From Monoglobus sp964617455 (lineage in GTDB: Bacteria; Bacillota; Clostridia; Monoglobales; Monoglobaceae), in assembly GCA_964617455.1 (NCBI GenBank), contig CAZTYF010000024.1, positions 1 to 19,140 of the forward strand: a stretch of 19,140 nucleotides of DNA. Direction: 5' to 3'. Shown here one piece after another: positions 7,518-14,115 of this stretch. Position 1 is the stretch's first letter, and every line of letters starts with the position of its first letter. Both the position numbers and the translations under genes were made by a program. The notes under the pieces were generated by a model. The model had not been told where the DNA came from. It ran no database searches and saw only the letters and a program-made list of their open reading frames with translations.

Positions 7518-7625
7518 TACCTATTTTCCCTATTTTGGGGGGAATCATTTTAAAACTTGCAATTTGCGAATCATTTTATAATCTCTCGATACACACGCTC
7601 GGTTATTCCGTATCATACCGATCCC

Positions 7626-8987
7626 TTAAATGGATATATTCACCCATTTGCCTGCTTTGAAGCGTATTACCGCAAATATGTATCGGGCCACTTGGTCGCC
7701 TATAACGCCCATCCAAATTCCCGCAATGCCCATACCGAACACATAGCCGAACAGATAGGAGACGCTTGTTCTGATGAGGGTGACGCTGACGGTTGACGCA
7801 ATTGCCGTATAGAGGGTGTCTCCCGCTCCCCTGAGGCAGCCCATATAGATGACCTGCCGTATCTGGAACAGGACCACGACGATTATAATGCGCATAATAT
7901 TGACGCCTATGGCGACAATTTCGGGCTCATCAAAGAACAGCCGCATCAGCAGACCGCCGCCGAAGAAATAGATTACCGCCAAAACCACGGAGATAATGCC
8001 CCCGATCATTTGGCAGGCGGAGCCGTATTCCTTGGCCTTATCCGGTTTGTTTTCGCCCAAGCTCCTGCCTATGAGGGCCACCGCCGCCGCCTGAAGTCCG
8101 TCTCCGAAAGAGAAGGAAAGGCCCATAATGTTCATACCCACCTGGTGGGCCGCCATGGCTGCCGTGCCCTGGTCCGCCGCCATTATAGCCGTCATCATAA
8201 AGCCGATACGCATAAGCATCTGCTCAAAAAACACACTGTATCCCACCCTGACAATGCTTTTCAAAGCATTGATTGAGGGACGGATCTTCTTTTTGATTAT
8301 GTACAGAACATTCAGGAAGCTGCCGGGCTTCGAAATGGAAATTATACTCATAATGGAGGCCACCACAGTGCCGAGGACCGTGGCAAGGGCGGCACCTTTG
8401 ATTCCCAAAGCCGGGAAGCCGAAATGTCCGTTTATCAACAAATAGTTGAATATTATATTAATCACATTGGATGTGATGTTTGTGCGCATGGTGATTTTTG
8501 TGTTGCCTGCGCCTCTCTGGGCGGAGTTGATTCCCATTTGAATGCAATTGAACACCATACCGCCCATGATTATTCGGTAGTAGGTGACCGCACTGTCGTG
8601 AGTTTCGGGCAAGGCGCCGCATAAATCCATAATTTGAGGGGCAAAGGCCACAAGGACGATGCCGAGCACTGCGGATAAAATCAATATCATCACAACTGCC
8701 GTAAACAAAACCGAGTTGGCATCATCCCGCCTTTTTTCTCCGAACCTCCTTGCCACAAGGGCGGACAAAGAGACGTTTATGGCGATAAAAACCGAGAGGC
8801 CCAGAAATTTGGGCTGGGTGGTGAGCCCGACAGCCGCAACGGCATCCGCACCCAAGGAACTTACCATAAAAGAATCCACCAAGCCCGCAAAGGCCGTGAA
8901 AAACGACTCGACAATTGCCGGAACCGCCAGTTTGAGGGATTCCGCCACCGTCGCTTTTTTGTAATTAAAAAATTTCAAGGCCCACAT
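7626..8987 (-). CDS. MATE family multidrug/toxin efflux transporter
   Basis: A 453-residue integral membrane protein with about 12 hydrophobic segments in two similar halves. The first segment reads LAVPAIVESFFTAFAGLVDSFMVSSLGADAVAAVGL, with the family pattern P-x-hydrophobic-E and later LTTQP; the second half opens around IVRVGYSVFFEQMLMRIGF and contains MAAHQVGMNIMGLSFSFGDGLQAAA. MATE pumps exchange cationic drugs or metabolites for Na+ or H+; the substrate cannot be read. It has its own promoter and lies alone between nrdD and the SRP RNA; I found no clear terminator in the 108 bases between its stop and the SRP promoter. The start at 8987 has AAAGAG upstream. Confidence 0.95.
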   Translation of the reverse strand: MWALKFFNYKKATVAESLKLAVPAIVESFFTAFAGLVDSFMVSSLGADAVAAVGLTTQPKFLGLSVFIAINVSLSALVARRFGEKRRDDANSVLFTAVVMILILSAVLGIVLVAFAPQIMDLCGALPETHDSAVTYYRIIMGGMVFNCIQMGINSAQRGAGNTKITMRTNITSNVINIIFNYLLINGHFGFPALGIKGAALATVLGTVVASIMSIISISKPGSFLNVLYIIKKKIRPSINALKSIVRVGYSVFFEQMLMRIGFMMTAIMAADQGTAAMAAHQVGMNIMGLSFSFGDGLQAAAVALIGRSLGENKPDKAKEYGSACQMIGGIISVVLAVIYFFGGGLLMRLFFDEPEIVAIGVNIMRIIIVVVLFQIRQVIYMGCLRGAGDTLYTAIASTVSVTLIRTSVSYLFGYVFGMGIAGIWMGVIGDQVARYIFAVIRFKAGKWVNISI

Positions 8988-9019
8988 TCATCTCTTTTCG
9001 AATTTATTCACATATAGCC

Positions 9020-9048
9020 ATTATACCACAAAATCCGAAAATCGTCAA
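9020..9048 (-). promoter_or_regulatory. Promoter of the MATE transporter gene
   Basis: On the - strand TTGACG (9048-9043), 17 bases, TATAAT (9025-9020), about 30 bases before the ATG at 8987. The -35 begins two bases after the nrdD terminator hairpin. Confidence 0.82.
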
Positions 9049-9049
9049 A

Positions 9050-9081
9050 TTAAATACCGGGCCGTAAGACCCGGTGTTTAA
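9050..9081 (-). terminator. Hairpin terminator of nrdD
   Basis: TTAAACACCGGG (9081-9070) pairs with CCCGGTATTTAA (9061-9050) with one G-T pair and an 8-base loop, 36 bases after the nrdD stop. The following T-run is weak (TTTGACG), so termination may be partial; the T residues overlap the -35 of the next promoter. Confidence 0.7.
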
Positions 9082-9116
9082 TTCAATATCGAAAATTTTT
9101 CAAATCATCGAATTTC

Positions 9117-11477
9117 TTAATTCTCTTTGGGGCAAACTCCGCCGACGCTCATATGCTTCACTCTGTCCCGAACCTCTGCCTTTTTCGCATCGTTGAACCG
9201 GTCAAGAGTTCCTGCCAAGTAGCCCGTAACCCGACGAATTCTCTCGATTCCGATAACTTCGCCGTCCTCTCCGGTTTCCACGGCTTTTCTGCCGCAGCCG
9301 GGGCATTCGTCATTGATGATTCCCGTGTATCCGCAAACCGGGTCTCTGTCAACCGGGTGGTTGATGCTGCCGTAGCCGCAGCCGCACTCTTTCATATATC
9401 TGATAACATTCTCAAAGGCCTCAAGGTTCGTGGTGGGGTCTCCGTCAAGCTCGATGTAGGAAATGTGTCCTCCGTTGGTCAGAGCATGATAGGGTGCCTC
9501 AAGGGCGATTTTCTCATAAGCGCTGATGGGGAAGTATACGGGGATATGGAAGGAGTTTGTGTAATACTCTCTGTCCGTAACACCGGGGATGCTGCCGTAG
9601 AGCTCTCTGTCTATTTTCACAAATCTGCCGGAAAGTCCTTCAGCAGGTGTGGCTATGAGAGAGAAGTTCATTCCGTACTTTTGGGTGGCCTCGTCCATCC
9701 GTCTTCTCATATGGCCCACGATTTCAAGGCCCAAATTCTGGGAGCGCTTCGACTCGCCGTGATGCTTGCCGGTGAGAGCTTTGAGGCACTCCGCAAGGCC
9801 GATAAAGCCGCAGGTTAAGGTTCCGTGCTTCAGCACTTCGCCAACCGTGTCGTTTTCCTTGAGCTTATCCGAATCCAGCCATACGCCCTGGCCCATGAGG
9901 AAGGGGAAGTTTTTGACCGTCTTGGATGCCTGTATTTTGTAACGTGCCAAAAGCTGGTCGATAACCAAGTCAATCATTCTGTCCAGCTCATCAAAGAACC
10001 AGTCAATGTCTCCCTTGGCACGGATGGCTATTCGGGGCAGGTTGATTGAGGTGAAACTCAAATTACCTCTGCCGTAGGTTATTTCACGACTCTTATCATA
10101 GGCATTTGCCACAACCCGCGTTCTGCAGCCCATATATGTGGCCTCGGTTTCGGGATGGCCCTCTTTGTAGTACTGCTTGTTGAAGGGCGCATCCAAAAAG
10201 CTGAAGTTGGGGAAAAGCCTCTTGGCGGAAACTCTGCAGGCAAGCTTGAACAAATCGTAGTTCTTGTCCTCTTTGTTGTAGTTCACTCCCTCTTTCACTT
10301 TGAATATATGAATGGGGAATATGGGTGTCTCGCCGTTTCCGAGACCCCGCTCCTCCGCAAGGAGCAGGTTGCGCATAACCATTCTGCCCTCTTCCGAGGT
10401 GTCCGTTCCATAATTCAATGAGCTGAAAGGAATCTGGGCGCCTGCCCGGGAGTGCATGGTGTTGAGATTGTGAACCAACGCCTCCATCGCCTGAAAAGTG
10501 GCTCTGTCGGTCTCCTTCCATGAATTCTTGGTAACGAACCGTATCGAGCGGGAAGCGTCTTTTTCGTCCATATGCTCCGAGAGCTTTTCTTTGAGTGCCT
10601 CCAAGAACTCCGGACTGTTGGCAAGGCGGGGTTCCTCGCCGGTCTCTTCCGAAAGCTCGGAAATCATTTGAGCTGCCTTTTCTTGAGCCTCGTCCGCTCC
10701 GCCTATGAGAGTGAGTGCGGCGGCCAAATTTTTCGTGAAGTTCTTCTTATATGTTTTGGCAACACCCGGGGCCATGGCATAGTCAAAATTGGGTATGCTC
10801 TGTCCGCCGTGCTGGTCGTTTTGATTGGACTGAATAGCTATGCAGCAAAGGGCGGAATAACTGGCTATATCATTGGGTTCCCGCAGAAAACCGTGTCCTG
10901 TGGAAAAGCCCCCATCGAACAGTTTCAGCAAATCGATTTGGCAGCAGGTGGTGGTCAGAGTCAAAAAGTCCAAATCGTGAATGTGTATGTCTCCGTCCCT
11001 GTGGGCCTTGGCGTGGACCGGATCAAGGATGAACATATCATAAAAGCATTTGGCACCCTCGCTGCCGTAGCGGAGCATTGTTCCCATGGCGGTGTCGCCG
11101 TCTATGTTGGCATTCTCCCGCTTCACATTGTTATCCTTGGCAGGCTTAAAGGTCAAATCCTCATACACATGCATGAGCTGGGTGTTCATCTCCCGAACCC
11201 TGCTCCTCTCTGCCCGATAGAGGATGAATTCCTTGGCCGTGCGGGTGTGGCCGTTTTCAACCAAGATTTTCTCAACCGCATCCTGTATCTGCTCAACCCC
11301 GGGTTTTTCCAAACCCAAGTCGTTTTCCACATAATCCACAACCTGTTCCGCCAGGTCCAAGGCCGTCTCGTTGTCGCTGCCGCCTAAGGCCTCTGCGGCT
11401 TTAAAAATGGCGTTTTGGATTTTTGTAATGTCAAAATCCACCTCTCGGCCGTCTCTTTTTAAGATAGTTTTTATCAT
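9117..11477 (-). CDS. nrdD: Anaerobic (class III) ribonucleoside-triphosphate reductase
   Basis: A 786-residue glycyl-radical enzyme that makes dNTPs without oxygen. Residues 1 to about 95 are an ATP-cone (IKTILKRDGREVDFDITKI) for allosteric activity control. The barrel includes NSWKETDRATFQAMEALVHN, RGNLSFTSINLPRIA and HGTLTCGFIGLAE. Near the end CGYTG and ECPGCGR form the zinc site, and RRVTGYLAGTLDRFN holds the radical glycine at about residue 752. Only three zinc-site cysteines are visible; the position of the usual first one is Asp (DPVC). The start at 11477 is chosen because AGGAGGG lies eight bases before it; longer in-frame starts (to 11564) would begin within or beside the promoter. 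NrdG, the activase needed to form the radical, is not adjacent and not in this window. Confidence 0.96.
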   Translation of the reverse strand: MIKTILKRDGREVDFDITKIQNAIFKAAEALGGSDNETALDLAEQVVDYVENDLGLEKPGVEQIQDAVEKILVENGHTRTAKEFILYRAERSRVREMNTQLMHVYEDLTFKPAKDNNVKRENANIDGDTAMGTMLRYGSEGAKCFYDMFILDPVHAKAHRDGDIHIHDLDFLTLTTTCCQIDLLKLFDGGFSTGHGFLREPNDIASYSALCCIAIQSNQNDQHGGQSIPNFDYAMAPGVAKTYKKNFTKNLAAALTLIGGADEAQEKAAQMISELSEETGEEPRLANSPEFLEALKEKLSEHMDEKDASRSIRFVTKNSWKETDRATFQAMEALVHNLNTMHSRAGAQIPFSSLNYGTDTSEEGRMVMRNLLLAEERGLGNGETPIFPIHIFKVKEGVNYNKEDKNYDLFKLACRVSAKRLFPNFSFLDAPFNKQYYKEGHPETEATYMGCRTRVVANAYDKSREITYGRGNLSFTSINLPRIAIRAKGDIDWFFDELDRMIDLVIDQLLARYKIQASKTVKNFPFLMGQGVWLDSDKLKENDTVGEVLKHGTLTCGFIGLAECLKALTGKHHGESKRSQNLGLEIVGHMRRRMDEATQKYGMNFSLIATPAEGLSGRFVKIDRELYGSIPGVTDREYYTNSFHIPVYFPISAYEKIALEAPYHALTNGGHISYIELDGDPTTNLEAFENVIRYMKECGCGYGSINHPVDRDPVCGYTGIINDECPGCGRKAVETGEDGEVIGIERIRRVTGYLAGTLDRFNDAKKAEVRDRVKHMSVGGVCPKEN

Positions 11478-11511
11478 GTTTCGCCCTCCTGTTTTTATCA
11501 TATTTTCGCGA

Positions 11512-11527
11512 CCACAACATATAGTGG
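11512..11527 (-). promoter_or_regulatory. NrdR-like box 2 upstream of nrdD
   Basis: CCACTATATGTTGTGG on the - strand resembles the known NrdR box (ACACTATATATAGTGT), matching at about 12 of 16 positions by eye. It begins 32 bases, about three helical turns, after the other box, the spacing known for NrdR pairs. It lies downstream of the -10 element. Confidence 0.7.
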
Positions 11528-11543
11528 CTGCATCTCTAAAATC

Positions 11544-11559
11544 AATACATATATAGTAT
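11544..11559 (-). promoter_or_regulatory. NrdR-like box 1 overlapping the nrdD -10
   Basis: ATACTATATATGTATT on the - strand matches the NrdR box at about 11 of 16 positions, with the ACTATATAT core exact. It overlaps the -10 element (11560-11555), so a bound NrdR would block RNA polymerase. NrdR is the ATP/dATP-sensing repressor of ribonucleotide reductase genes. Confidence 0.7.
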
Positions 11560-11582
11560 ACCATGTTTTTTTAATATGTCAA
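11555..11582 (-). promoter_or_regulatory. Promoter of nrdD
   Basis: On the - strand TTGACA (11582-11577), a 16-base spacer and TATACT (11560-11555). The leader before the ATG at 11477 is about 70 bases and contains box 2. Confidence 0.82.
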
Positions 11583-11639
11583 GCATAAAATTCAAATTGA
11601 AACAGTTTTGTAATATTTGACAAAGGAGAAAATTTTCGG

Positions 11640-11668
11640 TTGAAATGATTTGGCATTTATGATAGAAT
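11640..11668 (+). promoter_or_regulatory. Promoter of the nifS-thiI-protease-cinA unit
   Basis: TTGAAA at 11640-11645, 17 bases, TAGAAT at 11663-11668; start expected near 11675, about 42 bases before the ATG at 11717. It is divergent from the nrdD promoter, about 60 bases away. Confidence 0.8.
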
Positions 11669-11671
11669 TAA

Positions 11672-11700
11672 ATGAGACATTTGGGGTGAATATGTTTCAT
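11672..11700 (+). promoter_or_regulatory. Inverted repeat in the leader of the nifS-like gene
   Basis: ATGAGACAT (11672-11680) and ATGTTTCAT (11692-11700) can pair over nine positions with one G-T pair around an 11-base loop. It begins at or just before the expected transcript start and ends four bases before the ribosome binding site GGGAGGA. It could be an operator or a leader hairpin; nothing identifies the factor. Confidence 0.4.
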
Positions 11701-11716
11701 CTCGGGAGGAAATTTT

Positions 11717-12859
11717 ATGGAAGTATATTTTGACAACAGTTCCACCACCAAGCCCTATGACGAGGTGTGTGCATTGATGTTTGATATTATGAAAAACGAT
11801 TACGGGAATCCCTCATCCCTCCACCGTCTCGGCATTGATGCGGAGCACATCATAAAAACCGCCAAAACCCGATGCGCGGAGGCTCTCAAAGGTGAGCTCG
11901 GCGAAATTTTCTTCACCTCCGGGGGAACGGAATCGGACAATTTGGCGATTCTGGGGGCCGCAGCGGCAAACAGGGGACGACATATGATAACCACTCCCAT
12001 AGAGCATCCGGCCGTTTTGAACACCGCCAAGGAGCTCAAAAACAGAGGCTATGATGTGGAATATGTCCCCGTAGACAAAGACGGGTCGGTCGACCTTGAG
12101 GCTTTTGAAAAAATGCTCCGTCCCGACACTTTTTTGGTGTCTGCCATGACGGTAAACAACGAAATCGGCACGGTTGAGCCCATCTCCGAAATGGCCAAAA
12201 TATACAAAGAAAAAAATCCAAAGGGTATATTTCACACCGATGCTGTCCAGGCCTTTGGGAAAGTGGCCATTGATGTCCGCTCCCTACCCGTTGATATGGT
12301 CACGGTAAGCGGACACAAAATTCACGGCCCCAAGGGAGTGGGTGCCCTCTATGTGCGCAAAGGGACGAAAATAAATCCCGTAATATTCGGCGGCGGGCAG
12401 CAGGGAAATTTAAGGTCCGGCACGGAAAACGTTTCGGGCATCGCAGGATTGGGCTTGGCGGCGGAGATTTCCAATCGAGACCTTGAGGCCAAAGCCGAAA
12501 AGATGGGGATTCTGCGGGAGAGGCTCAAAGAGGGCATATTGAAATTGGGGGATGTCAGAATCAACACTCCCGAGCGCTGTGCGCCCCACATTTTGAACGT
12601 ATCCTTCGGAGGTATTAAGTCCGAGGTCCTCCTCCACTCCTTGGAAGGGGAGAATATATTCGTCTCAAGCGGCAGCGCATGCAGCAGCCGAAAAAAAGAA
12701 CCCGACTATGTTTTGCTGGAAATCGGAGTCCCCTCCGATTTTATGGAGGGCAGCATTCGGTTCAGTCTGTCGGAGTTTTCGACGGCGGAGGAGACGGACA
12801 AAGTCATAGACGCCCTAAACCGCATTGTGCCCCGGCTGAGGCGCCTCAATATAGGCTGA
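11717..12859 (+). CDS. Cysteine desulfurase (NifS/IscS family)
   Basis: A 380-residue PLP-dependent aminotransferase-fold enzyme that takes sulfur from cysteine as a persulfide. Visible features: N-terminal YFDNSSTT, His97 in IEHPAV, Asp175 and Gln178 in HTDAVQAF, the PLP lysine Lys201 in TVSGHKIHGPKG, and the catalytic Cys322 in SSGSACSSRKK, on the short loop typical of group I NifS-like enzymes. A strong GGGAGGA is six bases before the ATG. It is followed after 51 bases by thiI on the same strand, so it most likely supplies sulfur to ThiI for 4-thiouridine, as NifZ does in B. subtilis. No iscU or iscR homologue is nearby, which argues against a dedicated Fe-S role. Confidence 0.95.
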   Translation: MEVYFDNSSTTKPYDEVCALMFDIMKNDYGNPSSLHRLGIDAEHIIKTAKTRCAEALKGELGEIFFTSGGTESDNLAILGAAAANRGRHMITTPIEHPAVLNTAKELKNRGYDVEYVPVDKDGSVDLEAFEKMLRPDTFLVSAMTVNNEIGTVEPISEMAKIYKEKNPKGIFHTDAVQAFGKVAIDVRSLPVDMVTVSGHKIHGPKGVGALYVRKGTKINPVIFGGGQQGNLRSGTENVSGIAGLGLAAEISNRDLEAKAEKMGILRERLKEGILKLGDVRINTPERCAPHILNVSFGGIKSEVLLHSLEGENIFVSSGSACSSRKKEPDYVLLEIGVPSDFMEGSIRFSLSEFSTAEETDKVIDALNRIVPRLRRLNIG

Positions 12860-12910
12860 AAATAGCGGGGGCACCTTATATATTTCATAATCAAATTACG
12901 GGAGAGCAAT

Positions 12911-14098
12911 ATGAAAAAGACCGATTTAATTTTACTTAAGTACGGCGAGATAGCCCTGAAGGGCTTAAATCGCCCCAAATTTGAGCAAAAACTCATAGAC
13001 AATATCCAATCAACCCTCGCTCCTTTGGGCAAATTCAGCGTGAAAAAAGCCCAATCGACCATATATGTGGAGCCTCTTGACAGTGGCACGGATATGATTG
13101 AGACTTTGGAGCGGCTTAAAAAAGTGTTCGGAATCGTCAACATTTGCCCTGCGGAGCGCTGCGAAAAAAATATGGAAAGCATAGGCCAAACCGCCGCAAG
13201 GCAGGTCCTTGACATGGACTATGATGGCAAGAGTTTCAAAGTGGAGACGAAGCGGGAGGACAAGCAATTCCCCCTCAAATCCCCCGACATCAGCAGGGAG
13301 GTGGGGGCGGCAATTCTCAGAGCCGCAAGCAAGGCTCCCGGGCACATCCGAGTTGATGTTCACAATCCCGATATATTGGTGCGGGTGGAAATCAGAGACG
13401 ATGCGTATATACTGTCCGATGTAATCCGAGGGGCGGGCGGACTGCCCGTCGGCTCCGGAGGCAGAGCCACCCTTCTTTTGAGCGGAGGCATAGACAGCCC
13501 CGTGGCAGGCTGGATGATTGCCAAGCGGGGAGTGGCTCTTGATGCTGTATACTTCCACAGCCCCCCCTATACGAGCGAAAGGGCCAAAGACAAGGTGCTG
13601 GATTTGGCAAAAATCCTGTCCCCCTACACGAGGGAGATCAATCTCTATGTGGTGCCTTTCACGGACATACAGCTTGACATAATCGAAAAATGCCCCAAGG
13701 AGTATCTGACCGTCATTATGCGCCGCCTTATGATGCGGATTGCCGAAAAAATCGCCCTCTCAAAAGGGGCAATGGGCCTTGTCACCGGGGAGAGCATAGG
13801 CCAGGTTGCGAGCCAGACCATGGAGGCTCTGTATTGCACAAACTCGGCGGTCACCCTGCCTGTATACCGCCCCTGCATCGGATTGGACAAAGAGGAGATT
13901 ACAACAATCTCAAAGAAAATAGGCACCTATGAGACATCGATTTTGCCCTATGAGGACTGCTGCACAATCTTCGTGCCGAAGCACCCCAAAACCAAACCCC
14001 GCCTTGAGGAAATAACCGAGGCGGAAAAGGCCCTGGGCGACATTGAGGCCATGATTGAAAAAGCCATCAACGAAAGCGAGATAATAACCGTGAGGTGA
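12911..14098 (+). CDS. thiI: tRNA 4-thiouridine synthase ThiI (no rhodanese domain)
   Basis: A 395-residue enzyme that adenylates uridine 8 of tRNA and replaces its oxygen by sulfur. Residues 1 to about 60 are the N-terminal ferredoxin-like domain (YGEIALKGLNRPKFE), about 60-165 the THUMP tRNA-binding domain, and from 188 the PP-loop ATPase with LLSGGIDSPVAGW. PYEDCCTIFVPKHPKTKP (347-364) holds the conserved cysteine region. It ends there, whereas E. coli ThiI (about 480 residues) continues into a rhodanese domain that carries the persulfide. The short form is the one known from Bacillus, where a dedicated desulfurase passes sulfur directly; the adjacent desulfurase gene fits this. GGGAG lies before the ATG. 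Confidence 0.96.
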   Translation: MKKTDLILLKYGEIALKGLNRPKFEQKLIDNIQSTLAPLGKFSVKKAQSTIYVEPLDSGTDMIETLERLKKVFGIVNICPAERCEKNMESIGQTAARQVLDMDYDGKSFKVETKREDKQFPLKSPDISREVGAAILRAASKAPGHIRVDVHNPDILVRVEIRDDAYILSDVIRGAGGLPVGSGGRATLLLSGGIDSPVAGWMIAKRGVALDAVYFHSPPYTSERAKDKVLDLAKILSPYTREINLYVVPFTDIQLDIIEKCPKEYLTVIMRRLMMRIAEKIALSKGAMGLVTGESIGQVASQTMEALYCTNSAVTLPVYRPCIGLDKEEITTISKKIGTYETSILPYEDCCTIFVPKHPKTKPRLEEITEAEKALGDIEAMIEKAINESEIITVR

Positions 14099-14115
14099 CC
14101 GAAAATCGAAATCCC

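Noticed and set aside
7540..7625. Terminator or extra RNA between the MATE stop and the SRP promoter
   Set aside because: Only weak partial inverted repeats and a short direct repeat (AAAATGATTC twice) are visible; no stem with a T-tract.
7001..7660. Short + strand frames across the SRP RNA region
   Set aside because: They cover a structured RNA gene and the start of dnaX, with no ribosome sites or family features.
10572..11387. 271-codon + strand frame inside nrdD
   Set aside because: It is antisense to the conserved nrdD core and carries no recognisable motif.
11478..11564. Longer nrdD start
   Set aside because: The extra 29 codons overlap the NrdR-like boxes and the promoter's -10 region, while a perfect ribosome site precedes the ATG at 11477.
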